A program made the translations under genes and the position numbers. This document shows, one piece after another, positions 17,993 to 25,628 of a stretch of DNA of 64,000 nucleotides. Source of the stretch: Kocuria rhizophila DC2201 (GTDB lineage: Bacteria > Actinomycetota > Actinomycetes > Actinomycetales > Micrococcaceae); NCBI RefSeq assembly GCF_000010285.1, contig NC_010617.1:2294001-2358000 (forward strand), given 5' to 3'. Within the stretch, counting starts at the first letter, position 1. Each line of letters begins with the position of its first letter. Under the pieces are notes generated by a model, which worked only from the letters and a program-made list of their open reading frames with translations, was not told where the DNA came from and searched no databases.

Positions 17993-18436
17993 TCAGGAGC
18001 GGGGAGCGTCCTGGGTCTCGATGTCCACGCGCTCCTTGCGCAGGGTGTCCTCGACCACCTCGGTGTGCTCGACGCGCTGGGCCACGAGCCGCACCCGCTG
18101 GTACGGCACCCGGACGGTCTGCACCACGGGCTCGGAGCGGTACAGGATGACCTCGTCCTCGCCGAGCGGCAGCTCCCGCCCGGCCAGGAACGCCTCGCGC
18201 TCCTCGGCCGTGATGGGCGTGCGCACCAGGTCCGGCTCCTCGGACGCGACGGTGACCTCCTGGCGCACGGGCTCGGTGACCACGTACTTGCGCAGCCGCG
18301 CGCGGCCGGTCTCCTGCTGCTCGCGGTCGATCACCAGCCGCTCCTCGTGGCGGACCACGGAAGCGTGCTCGTCGTGGACTGCCGCGTGGCGAGGATCGCG
18401 CGGGTCCTGCCCCGGCGCGGTGTGCTGTGCTGCCAT
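17993..18436 (-). CDS. DUF2382 (YsnF/AvaK) domain protein
   Basis: 147 residues. The charged repeat pattern HEERLVIDREQQETGRARLR, KYVVTEPVRQEVTV and RVEHTEVVEDTLRKERVDIE matches DUF2382, found in bacterial stress proteins. No signal peptide or enzyme motif. ATG 18436 follows AGGAGGT by 5 bases. Usually an abundant stress-linked protein; role not established. Confidence 0.87.
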   Translation of the reverse strand: MAAQHTAPGQDPRDPRHAAVHDEHASVVRHEERLVIDREQQETGRARLRKYVVTEPVRQEVTVASEEPDLVRTPITAEEREAFLAGRELPLGEDEVILYRSEPVVQTVRVPYQRVRLVAQRVEHTEVVEDTLRKERVDIETQDAPRS

Positions 18437-18534
18437 CCTGACCTCCTGGGAGAGTGTGGATCTGAGATTATCAGCCGGTTTAGTGGTGCGGCGTAGCATG
18501 AGGGCACCTCGACCCGGCACGGAAGGACGAGCTG

Positions 18535-19170
18535 ATGAGCTACTCGGACGACGGAAACGGCTTCTTCACGCAAGCCCTGGACGCTGAGGACCGCGGTGAC
18601 CACGTCCTGGCGGAGACAGCGTACCGGCAGGCGATCGAGCTCTTCCAGGAGTCCGGCCCCGCGGACCGCGAACTCGCGGCGTGCCACTACAACCTGGGCC
18701 ACATCCACATGCTGATGGACCGCACGAGCAAGGCGGTGGCGGAGTACCAGCGGGCGCTCGAGCACTTCGCGCGCCTCGAGGGCAGCGGCCGGCACAGGGC
18801 CCGGGCCCACCTCATCCTGGGTTCGCTGCTCGTGGAGACCGGGGACCTGCACGGCGCGGAGACCCAGCTGCTCGACGCCCTCGGGCAGTACCTGGACGCC
18901 CCGCACGAGCCGCGGGACCAGGCGGACTGCTACATCAACCTCGCGCGGGTCTACCGCGAGACCCGCCGCCACGCGCAGGCGGTGACCGCCTACAACCGCG
19001 CGGTGGACTTCTACGAGCAGGAACCGGACTCGTTCCGGGACCGCTCGGACTGCTTCACGGAACTGGGCGCGCTCTACGAGGGCACCGGTCAGCTCGACGA
19101 GTCCGCCGCGGCCTTCGCCGAAGCCGCCCGGCTGCGCCGCGCCGCGGAGCGCCAGAGCGGACGCGGGTGA
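18535..19170 (+). CDS. TPR-repeat protein
   Basis: 211 residues made of about four tetratricopeptide repeats (AETAYRQAIELFQE, ACHYNLGHIHMLMD, AVAEYQRALEHFAR, AVTAYNRAVDFYEQ, DCFTELGALYEGTG), a helical scaffold for protein contacts. No enzyme domain. Its stop overlaps the GTG of the aldo/keto reductase (GTGA), so the two are made together. GGAAGGA precedes ATG 18535. Confidence 0.85.
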   Translation: MSYSDDGNGFFTQALDAEDRGDHVLAETAYRQAIELFQESGPADRELAACHYNLGHIHMLMDRTSKAVAEYQRALEHFARLEGSGRHRARAHLILGSLLVETGDLHGAETQLLDALGQYLDAPHEPRDQADCYINLARVYRETRRHAQAVTAYNRAVDFYEQEPDSFRDRSDCFTELGALYEGTGQLDESAAAFAEAARLRRAAERQSGRG

Positions 19171-20198
19171 GCTCCCCGCTGGTCCTCGGGTGCATGGGCC
19201 TGGGCGGCTCCTGGGGCCAACGGACCGTTCCTGCGTCCCAGTATGACGCCGCCCGTGACGCCCTGTACGCCGCCCACCGGGCCGGGATCACGCTCTTCGA
19301 CCACGCGGACATCTATGTGGGCGGGGACTCGGAGACGGTCTTCGGGCGCATCATCGCCGAGGACGCCGTGCTGCGCCGGGCCGTGCGGGTGCAGACCAAG
19401 TGCGGCATCCGGCTGCCCGGCAGCACCGCACCCGATGACGCCCCCGCCCACTACCGCCTGGACCGGGACACCATCCGCTCCTCCTTCGAGGGCTCACTGC
19501 GCCGGCTCGGCGTGGACCGGGTGGAGCGGCTGTTCGTGCACCGCCCGGACCCGCTCACTCCATGGCGGGAGACCTCCCGGGCCCTGGACGAGCTGCACCG
19601 GGAGGGGCTGATCGCCTCGGTGGGGCTCTCCAACGTGACCACGCAGCAGGTGCTCGGGCTGCGCGGCCACCTGGAGACACCCGTGACCGCGGTGCAGCTG
19701 CAGCTGAGCCTGGCCCACCGGGACTTCGTGGAGTCCCAGGTGCTCGCCAACCACCCGGACGGCGCCCACGTGAGCTTCCCCGAGGGCCTGCTCGAGCTCT
19801 GCGACGCGGAGGGCATCGAGGTCCAGGCGTGGGGTGCTCTGGCTGGCGGCCGCTACTCGGGAGCCACCGAGCCCTGGCGACCCGCGGCGGGCCCCCGGGG
19901 TGCGGCGTCGTCCCCTCCGGGATCCGCACCTCCAACGGAACGCCCCGACGAGGGCGCCACGCCGGAGCAGCGCACGAGCGCGCTCGTGCAACGGATCGCC
20001 GAGCGCATGGACGTGCCCGCCGAGGCCGTGGTGCTCGGGTGGCTGCTGCGCCACCCGTCCGGCATCCGCCCCGTGATCGGCACCATGGACCCGCGGCGGA
20101 TCGCGGCGAGCGCCCTGGCACCGCGTGCGGCGCAGCTGATGACCCACGAGGACTGGTACGGCCTGTGGACCGCCGCGAGGGGCCGGCCGCTGCCGTAG
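19167..20198 (+). CDS. Aldo/keto reductase
   Basis: 343 residues, (beta/alpha)8 NADPH-dependent reductase of the YdhF-like group. Visible: TLFDHADIYVGGDSE with catalytic Asp and Tyr, VRVQTKCGI with catalytic Lys, DRVERLFVHRPDPLTP with the His, and SVGLSNVTTQQ. A ~35-residue Pro/Gly/Ser insertion (GPRGAASSPPGSAPPTERPD) follows WGALAGGRYSG, where relatives are short; it carries one 11-mer. Coupled to the TPR gene. Confidence 0.9.
   Translation: MSSPLVLGCMGLGGSWGQRTVPASQYDAARDALYAAHRAGITLFDHADIYVGGDSETVFGRIIAEDAVLRRAVRVQTKCGIRLPGSTAPDDAPAHYRLDRDTIRSSFEGSLRRLGVDRVERLFVHRPDPLTPWRETSRALDELHREGLIASVGLSNVTTQQVLGLRGHLETPVTAVQLQLSLAHRDFVESQVLANHPDGAHVSFPEGLLELCDAEGIEVQAWGALAGGRYSGATEPWRPAAGPRGAASSPPGSAPPTERPDEGATPEQRTSALVQRIAERMDVPAEAVVLGWLLRHPSGIRPVIGTMDPRRIAASALAPRAAQLMTHEDWYGLWTAARGRPLP
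19902..19912 (-). repeat. GACGACGCCGC copy, within the aldo/keto reductase insertion
   Basis: Exact 11-mer; read on the plus strand it codes AASS. Confidence 0.8.
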
Positions 20199-20224
20199 CC
20201 GCGCGGCGTGCGGCCCGTCCACCG

Positions 20225-20278
20225 TCACCGAACGGTGATGATTCGGTGCTTGTCCGTCCCCCGGTGCAGGGATATTTT
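20225..20278 (+). promoter_or_regulatory. Promoter and possible operator of the DUF2617-like gene
   Basis: TTGTCC (20250-20255), 17-base spacer, TATTTT (20273-20278). An inverted repeat TCACCG-AA-CGGTGA (20225-20238) sits just upstream of the -35 and may bind a regulator. Confidence 0.5.
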
Positions 20279-20325
20279 CATGTGTGAAGAGGGCGCGGCG
20301 GGCTGCCGCGAGACCGATCAGAGAG

Positions 20326-20886
20326 ATGACGCGCATGGAGCACGACTGGCTCACCCGTATGCCGGGGCACCCCGTGTGCCGCCCCGAGCAGTTCGGCTAC
20401 CGCACGGACCTCGGGGTGCTGGACGCCCCGGCCGGAGCCGCGATAACCGTGGACGAGCTCACCGAGGCGCAGCTGCGGGTGGGCCCGGGCCACCACCAGT
20501 TCGTGGTCAGCCACGCCGGGCGGCGCTGGGTGGAGACCGTGGGGGTGTTCGAGGAGGACACCGCCCGGCTACCCGTGCTGCGCAGCATCGAGCGGCCCTC
20601 GCCCTTCGCCGAGCAGGTGGAGGTGGGCTGCACCGTCACGGAGCACTCCCCCCGAGGGCTGCGCAAGGAGCTCGAGCGGATCCGCACCACGCTGGAGCAG
20701 GCGCCGCTCGCGGTGTGCGTCCAGGACACTGAGGAGCCCGCGGCGGTCACCGCGGCCACGTGCCACCCGGACCCGGAGTCCCACACCCTGATGTGGTGGA
20801 CGTGGCGCGTGCTGCCGGAGTGCGGGGCGATCCTGCGCATGCGCGCCGAGCTGCAGCTGAGCACCGCACCGGACCTCGCGGCCTGA
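20326..20886 (+). CDS. DUF2617 family protein
   Basis: 186 residues from ATG 20326 (ATG 20335 and a leaderless GTG at 20284 are possible). Internal features: GHHQFVVSHAGRRWVETVGV, LRKELERIRTTLEQAPLAVC, TCHPDPESHTLMWWTWRVLP. This matches an actinobacterial protein family of unknown function (DUF2617), soluble, with no known catalytic motif. Confidence 0.75.
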   Translation: MTRMEHDWLTRMPGHPVCRPEQFGYRTDLGVLDAPAGAAITVDELTEAQLRVGPGHHQFVVSHAGRRWVETVGVFEEDTARLPVLRSIERPSPFAEQVEVGCTVTEHSPRGLRKELERIRTTLEQAPLAVCVQDTEEPAAVTAATCHPDPESHTLMWWTWRVLPECGAILRMRAELQLSTAPDLAA

Positions 20887-20920
20887 CGCGCCGCGCCCGT
20901 CCGCGCGCCTGTCGGGCCCA

Positions 20921-20949
20921 GCGCACGGGCCGCCTGGGCGGCCTTGCGC
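20921..20949. terminator. Compact hairpin between convergent genes
   Basis: Nested arms GCGCA/TGCGC and GGCCGCC/GGCGGCC with a 2-base loop between the DUF2617-like gene and the thioesterase. A weak terminator candidate. Confidence 0.4.
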
Positions 20950-21023
20950 ACCGCGCGCCGTTCCCCATGGGGTGGCCGTTCCCGAGGGCGTCGGCGCTGG
21001 ACGCGGTGGGCGGCGCCCCGGCC

Positions 21024-21500
21024 TCAGAAGGGCGAGGGCGCGGTGTGGGGCTCCAGCAGCTCCCGCTGCTCCCGCGTGAGCCGCAGGACCGTGCGGGACT
21101 CGGGGATGAAGAACGCGAGCTGGGTCTGGGCGCGCACGCACGCGGCGCAGTCGTGGGCGTCCAGGATCTCGAAGCCCAGCACCAGGGTGGCGGCCTTCGC
21201 CGAGACCACCCACACGCGCACCTCCACCGGCACGTTGCGGTACTCGAGCGGACGCAGGTACTTGACGCGGTGCTCCGCGATCAGCGCCTGGGTGCCCTCG
21301 GGCAGCACCGAGAACAGCGGGATGCGCGCGGGCACCACCTGCTCCCCCGTGCCCACGGGCACGCCGAACGCCGCGATCCGGGCCTCCTCGAGCACCCGGA
21401 TCACCTCCACGTTGTTCACGTGGCCGTACGGGTCCATGTCCCCCCAGCGCAGCGGAACCGGGCAGATCACGGCACGCTCGACATGTTCATTCGATCGCAT
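21024..21500 (-). CDS. Acyl-CoA thioesterase, 4HBT hotdog fold
   Basis: 158 residues. The 4-hydroxybenzoyl-CoA thioesterase signature is VPLRWGDMDPYGHVNNVEVI with the catalytic Asp; the later hotdog strand is EYRNVPVEVRVWVVSAKAAT. It hydrolyses acyl-CoA esters in the cytoplasm; chain specificity unknown. ATG 21500, divergent from the YdcF-like gene. Confidence 0.9.
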   Translation of the reverse strand: MRSNEHVERAVICPVPLRWGDMDPYGHVNNVEVIRVLEEARIAAFGVPVGTGEQVVPARIPLFSVLPEGTQALIAEHRVKYLRPLEYRNVPVEVRVWVVSAKAATLVLGFEILDAHDCAACVRAQTQLAFFIPESRTVLRLTREQRELLEPHTAPSPF

Positions 21501-21617
21501 GCACTGACTCCTTGCTGGGTGTTTTCCGTTCCACCCGCGGAACCGGCGGGCGCCGCGGTGCTGGATGAGATGATATCCGCGGCATTCTCGCCGAGCGCTC
21601 CCACCGAGAGGAACCAC

Positions 21618-22256
21618 GTGGCCCCCACGCCCCCCGGGCACACCCCTGCGCTGCGACGGCGCTGGCCCCTCGTGGTGCTGATCGCGCTCGCGCTGCTGGG
21701 CACCCTGTGGCTCGCCGTGTGCCACGCCGTGCTGGACAGCCCCCGCGTGGACCCGCCCCGCAGGTCGGACGCGCTGCTGGTGCTCGGACCCCCGGACCCC
21801 ACCCGCGTGGCCTTCGCCGAGGACCTCGTGTACAACCAGCACATCGCGGACACCGTGGTCTTCTCCACCCCGGACGCCCAGCCGTTCGACCCCCCGGAGA
21901 TGGTGCAGTACTACACCGCCCGCTCCTTCTGCGCCCCGCACGAGGGGGTGGAGGTGCTGTGCTTCAAGCCCGACCCCTCCACCACGCAGGGCGAGGCCAT
22001 GAAGCTGCGTGAGCTCGCGGAGCAGCGCGGCTGGAAGACCGTCACCGCCGTGACGTTCACCCAGCACGTGCCCCGCTCGAGGCTGATCCTCGAGCGCTGC
22101 TTCCCCGGGGAGCTGCGGATGTCCGCGGTGGACTTCAACATCTCGGGCAAGAACCTGCTGGTGCAGTACCTGCACCAGAGCGCCGGGTACGTGAAGGCCT
22201 GGCTCACTCCCGGCTGCGACCAGCAGCTGCCCTGGCACCCCAAGTCCGGGGACTGA
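21618..22256 (+). CDS. YdcF/DUF218-like membrane-anchored protein
   Basis: 212 residues with one N-terminal membrane segment (WPLVVLIALALLGTLWLAVC), then a DUF218-type domain (SDALLVLGPPDPTRVAFAED, a STTQGEAMKLRELAEQRGWK helix, VTFTQHVPRSRLILERCF). The domain occurs in proteins acting on envelope precursors such as SanA/ElyC. GTG 21618 follows GAGAGGA; an in-frame ATG at 21570 would lengthen it by 16 residues. Confidence 0.78.
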   Translation: MAPTPPGHTPALRRRWPLVVLIALALLGTLWLAVCHAVLDSPRVDPPRRSDALLVLGPPDPTRVAFAEDLVYNQHIADTVVFSTPDAQPFDPPEMVQYYTARSFCAPHEGVEVLCFKPDPSTTQGEAMKLRELAEQRGWKTVTAVTFTQHVPRSRLILERCFPGELRMSAVDFNISGKNLLVQYLHQSAGYVKAWLTPGCDQQLPWHPKSGD

Positions 22257-22497
22257 GCCCGGACAGGGTGCGGGCGGCGTCGAGCCGATCCCGTGGGTCC
22301 GCGCCGGCGCCCCGCCACCGGGGACGCGCGGGGGCCGCGGCGCATCCGCCGCGTTCGCCGGTCTCGTGGCGCGCGCGAGCGCGCGGGCGGCATCGACACA
22401 GCGTCGAACCGACGGGCCCGGGGACGCTTATGCGGGTCGGAACCCGTTCCTAGCCTGGGGTTTTGCTTCTTCCCCGAGGTCTGGAAAGGACCACCCC

Positions 22498-22518
22498 ATG
22501 CCCAGGACGCCCCGATGA
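22498..22518 (+). CDS. Six-codon minicistron upstream of the YdjM-like gene
   Basis: ATG-CCC-AGG-ACG-CCC-CGA-TGA. GGAAAGGA stands about 8 bases before its ATG, while the downstream gene has no ribosome binding site of its own at normal distance. Its stop overlaps the next start (ATGATG), suggesting translation re-initiation. Confidence 0.45.
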   Translation: MPRTPR

Positions 22519-23390
22519 TGGGCCCCAGCCACGCCGCGTGCGGTGCCGCCGCGTGGGTTGCGCTCACCGGCACCTACACCGTGCACCTCGCGGACATCTC
22601 CTTCCCCGTGGGCCTCGGGCTGATGCCCGTGGGGGATCCCGGGGTGATCACGGGCGCGCTGATCTGCGCCGGGGCCGCGCTGCTGCCGGACCTCGACCAC
22701 CCGGGTGGGACCGTCGCCCGCTCGCTCCCCCCGGTGTCCCGCTGGCTCGCCAGGGGGCTGAGCAGGCTCGCCGGCGGGCACCGCCGTGGAACGCACTCCC
22801 TGCTCGGGCTGCTGGTGGTGGTCCTGCTCGCCGAGCTCTCCCAGCGCGCCTCCGTGCCGGTGGGGGACGCCCTGCGGTGGCGTGTCACCGGGTCCGCGGC
22901 GCCCGGCGCGGTCGGGTCCGGGGCCGCGGGCGCGGTCGGTGACGCCGCGGCGTCGTTGCCCGGGCAGGTGTGGCCCCTGGCCGCGGTGCTGTCCGTGCTG
23001 CTGATCGCGTGCGCGGTCAAGGTGCTGGCGTTCGTCCCGGACCGCCTCGCCCACGCCAACTGGGTGGTGGGCATCCTGCTGGGTGCGTTCGTGGCCACCC
23101 ACCCCCCGGGCGATCCGCGCTGGTTCGTGGTGGCCGTGGGGCTCGGGTGCGCCGTGCACATGCTCGGTGACCTGCTGACCACCCAGGGCATCCACCTGCT
23201 CTGGCCCCTGCGGGTGCCCCTTCCCCTGCCGCCGTCCCTCTACGCGCGCCGGTCCTTCGTGCGCCTGCCCGTGCTGGGCAACGCCGGATCCGCGCGCGAG
23301 GTGCTGCTGCTCGTGCCCGTGACCCTGTACGCGCTCGCGGGCCTGGCCTGCGCGGGCATCGCCTGGGTGGGGCTCACGGTCAGCATGTGA
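22515..23390 (+). CDS. YdjM-like (DUF457) membrane-bound metal-dependent hydrolase
   Basis: 291 residues. Conserved DUF457 features: HAACGAAAWVAL, ICAGAALLPDLDHPGGTV with the metal-binding DxDH, GGHRRGTHSLLGLLVVVLLA with His residues, and MLGDLLTTQGIHLLWPL. Several membrane segments. Family enzymes are LexA-regulated in E. coli but the activity is not established. Start at ATG 22515 or 22518. A 25-residue Gly/Ala/Ser stretch near residue 125 lies between membrane segments. Confidence 0.85.
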   Translation: MMGPSHAACGAAAWVALTGTYTVHLADISFPVGLGLMPVGDPGVITGALICAGAALLPDLDHPGGTVARSLPPVSRWLARGLSRLAGGHRRGTHSLLGLLVVVLLAELSQRASVPVGDALRWRVTGSAAPGAVGSGAAGAVGDAAASLPGQVWPLAAVLSVLLIACAVKVLAFVPDRLAHANWVVGILLGAFVATHPPGDPRWFVVAVGLGCAVHMLGDLLTTQGIHLLWPLRVPLPLPPSLYARRSFVRLPVLGNAGSAREVLLLVPVTLYALAGLACAGIAWVGLTVSM

Positions 23391-23392
23391 GG

Positions 23393-23403
23393 GACGACGC
23401 CGC
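23393..23403 (+). repeat. GACGACGCCGC copy, intergenic
   Basis: Exact 11-mer starting 3 bases after the stop codon of the YdjM-like gene. Confidence 0.85.
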
Positions 23404-23560
23404 CCTGCCCGGCACGCGGGCGGCGTCACCCCCGCGCCGGGTGCCCCGGCACCCCCGGCCGTGCCGCGTTCCGGGCCCTCGGACCCCGATTCGCCAACCC
23501 GGCCGGGGTGGGGTAGGCTTTTCGACGTTGCTCACGGGCGTACGCCGAGTGGGACAACGA

Positions 23561-23644
23561 GCGCGAGTGGCGGAATAGGCAGACGCGCACGGTTCAGGTC
23601 CGTGTGCCCGAGAGGGCGTGGGGGTTCAACTCCCCCCTCGCGCA
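23561..23644 (+). tRNA. tRNA-Leu (anticodon CAG)
   Basis: Acceptor GCGCGAG pairs with CTCGCGC; the D arm has GGCAGACGC; the anticodon stem CACGG/CCGTG encloses TTCAGGT with anticodon CAG (reads CUG, the dominant Leu codon here); a long class II variable arm (GCCCGAGAGGGC) and T arm GGGGGTTCAACTCCCCC follow. CCA is not encoded. Confidence 0.95.
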
Positions 23645-23651
23645 CCGCAGG

Positions 23652-23687
23652 AAGTCCCGTTCGACCGAGAGGTCGGGCGGGACTTTT
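23652..23687 (+). terminator. Terminator after tRNA-Leu
   Basis: Arms AAGTCCCG and CGGGACTT, with an inner GACC/GGTC stem, followed by TT. One of few hairpins here with a short T run. Confidence 0.75.
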
Positions 23688-23783
23688 CCATTCCCAAGCC
23701 GGTGCGCCCCGGGACTCCCGGTTCACGGGCGCGAGCGGACGCGGCGGGCCCTGCGCCGACCGTCCGGCGCCCGTGGCGCCCCG

Positions 23784-24272
23784 TCAGGAACCCTCCGACG
23801 GCTCGGCACCACCCACCTGCGCGAACAGCGGCAGCACACGGTTCTGGAAGTGGGTCTGCAGCACCACCACGCTGCGCGTGCGGTTCACGGCCCCGGTGCG
23901 GGCGATCGCGTCGATGACCCGCTGCAGGTCGTCGTTGGAGCGGGCCACCACGCGCACCATCACGTCATGGTCCCCCGAGACCGTGTACATCTCGATGACC
24001 TCCGGGATCTCCCGCAGGGCCTCACCCACGGGCACGTGACCCACACCCTGGCTGATCTCGATGGAGACGATGGCCATCACGGGATAGCCGAACCGCGCAG
24101 GGTTCAGGGTGGGCGCCATGTCCTGGATCACCCCGGCACGGCGCAACTTGTCCAGGCGGGACTGCACCGTGGGCCGGGCAACCCCCAGGGCCCGGGACGC
24201 CGCGAGCACCCCGATGCGCGAGTCCTGCGTGAACAGCTCCACGATCCGCACGTCGAGCTCGTCAATCTTCAT
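23784..24272 (-). CDS. Lrp/AsnC-family transcriptional regulator
   Basis: 162 residues. The helix-turn-helix (LDVRIVELFTQDSRIGVLAA, ALGVARPTVQSRLDKLRRAG) is followed by a RAM ligand domain (IEMYTVSGDHDVMVRVVARS). Lrp-type proteins sense amino acids. It is divergent from an aminotransferase/permease operon and is the obvious regulator of it. ATG 24272 follows AGAGGAG at 8 bases; the longer frame to 24359 would run into the promoter region. Confidence 0.9.
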   Translation of the reverse strand: MKIDELDVRIVELFTQDSRIGVLAASRALGVARPTVQSRLDKLRRAGVIQDMAPTLNPARFGYPVMAIVSIEISQGVGHVPVGEALREIPEVIEMYTVSGDHDVMVRVVARSNDDLQRVIDAIARTGAVNRTRSVVVLQTHFQNRVLPLFAQVGGAEPSEGS

Positions 24273-24361
24273 CCCCGCTCCTCTGCTGACGACCCCAGCC
24301 GCCCCAAGCCCCGCGCGGGTTACGCGGGAGTCATTTTCGGGACGCGTGCCACCTGACACAT

Positions 24362-24410
24362 TGTGCAGTGATCAGCGGTGCACCACCTGAGAACTGCGCA
24401 TTATGATCAG
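24362..24410 (+). promoter_or_regulatory. Promoter and candidate Lrp sites of the aminotransferase operon
   Basis: TATGAT at 24402-24407 is a near-perfect -10. Two similar elements, TGTGCAGTGATCAG (24362-24375) and TGCGCATTATGATCAG (24395-24410), lie in the same orientation 33 bp apart; the second covers the -10. They are candidates for Lrp binding. Confidence 0.55.
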
Positions 24411-24416
24411 TACACC

Positions 24417-24491
24417 ATGTTCCGGTTGTGCACCCCCGTGTGCTGTGTCACTGTGACTGCCACCACAGATCCTGCAAGGAGTCCCACGTGA
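24417..24491 (+). CDS. 24-residue leader ORF with clustered cysteines
   Basis: ATG 24417 lies about 10 bases past the -10, so translation would begin at or next to the transcript 5' end. The peptide is MFRLCTPVCCVTVTATTD followed by PARSPT; Cys codons are at 5, 9 and 10. Its TGA overlaps the GTG of the aminotransferase (GTGA). Cys-rich leaderless leader ORFs are known as attenuator peptides in other actinobacteria; function here is inferred. Confidence 0.5.
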   Translation: MFRLCTPVCCVTVTATTDPARSPT

Positions 24492-25621
24492 CCACTCATT
24501 CCTCGGGGGACGCGGCCCGATCCGCCGTGTCCCTGCGCGCTGCGCTGCAGTCCCTTCCCCCCTACAAGCCGGGGAAGTCCGCGGCCTCGTCCGACGTGAT
24601 CCAGTACAAGCTGTCCTCGAACGAGAACCCGTACCCGCCGCTGCCGTCCGTGCTCGACGCCGTGAACCAGATGTCCCCGGAGATGAACCTCTACCCGGAC
24701 ATGACCTGCCAGGCGGTCACGGAGGCCGTCGCGCAGCGCTGGGGCGTGGAGCCCTCCTCCGTGAGCTTCGGCAGCGGTTCCGTGGAGGTCGCCTCCCAGA
24801 TCATCCGCGCTGTGTGCGACGAGGGGGACGAGGTCGTCTTCGCGTGGCGCTCCTTCGAGGCCTACCCCATCCTGGCGGGCCTGGCCGGTGCCACCGCGGT
24901 CAAGGTGCCCCTCACCGAGGACGAGCGCCACGACCTGCCTGCCATGGCTGCGGCCGTCACCGAGCGCACCAAGGTGGTCCTGGTGTGCACCCCCAACAAC
25001 CCCACCGGCACCTCCGTGACCGCGGACGAGCTACACGCGTTCATGAAGCAGGTCCCCGAGCACGTGCTCGTGGTGGTGGACGAGGCCTACGTGCACTTCA
25101 ACGTGGACCCGGCCGCCGCGCGCGGCATCGACTTCTTCCGCGAGTACCCCAACGTGGTGGTCCTGCACACGTTCTCCAAGGCCTACGGCCTGGCGGGGCT
25201 GCGGATCGGCTACGCGATCGCCCCGGCGTACATCAGCGCCGCGCTGCGCGCCGTGGCCATCCCCTTCGGCGTGACCAACCTGGCCCAGCAGGCCGCGCTC
25301 GCCAGCCTGGCCGCGGAGTCCGAGGTGGAGGAGCGGATCACCGCCCTCGTGGACCAGCGGGACCACGTGCACCGGCAGCTCACCGAGCAGGGCTGGGACA
25401 TCGTGGAGTCCCAGGCGAACTTCGTGTGGCTGCGCACCGGCCCCCACACCACGGCCGCGGAGGAGATCTTCACCCGCCACGGCGTGATCGTGCGGGCCTT
25501 CGCGGACGAGGGGATCCGGGTGAGCATCGGCTCCCCCGCCGCGAACCAGACCTTCATCGTGGCCGCACAGGACGTGCGCGCCCACCTCGACGGGGCAACG
25601 ACGCCCCGGAACCGGAGCTGA
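24488..25621 (+). CDS. HisC-family aminotransferase (aromatic/histidinol-phosphate type)
   Basis: 377 residues, PLP fold type I. Visible: LSSNENPYPPLPSV, FGSGSVEVASQIIRAVCDEG, CTPNNPTGTSV, VVVDEAYVHF, and HTFSKAYGLAGLRIGYA with the PLP-binding Lys. It matches histidinol-phosphate and aromatic amino acid aminotransferases. Because it stands with an Lrp regulator and an amino-acid permease rather than his genes, an aromatic or general amino-acid role is more likely. GTG 24488, AAGGAG upstream, coupled to the leader ORF. Confidence 0.88.
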   Translation: MTTHSSGDAARSAVSLRAALQSLPPYKPGKSAASSDVIQYKLSSNENPYPPLPSVLDAVNQMSPEMNLYPDMTCQAVTEAVAQRWGVEPSSVSFGSGSVEVASQIIRAVCDEGDEVVFAWRSFEAYPILAGLAGATAVKVPLTEDERHDLPAMAAAVTERTKVVLVCTPNNPTGTSVTADELHAFMKQVPEHVLVVVDEAYVHFNVDPAAARGIDFFREYPNVVVLHTFSKAYGLAGLRIGYAIAPAYISAALRAVAIPFGVTNLAQQAALASLAAESEVEERITALVDQRDHVHRQLTEQGWDIVESQANFVWLRTGPHTTAAEEIFTRHGVIVRAFADEGIRVSIGSPAANQTFIVAAQDVRAHLDGATTPRNRS

Positions 25622-25628
25622 CCGACAC

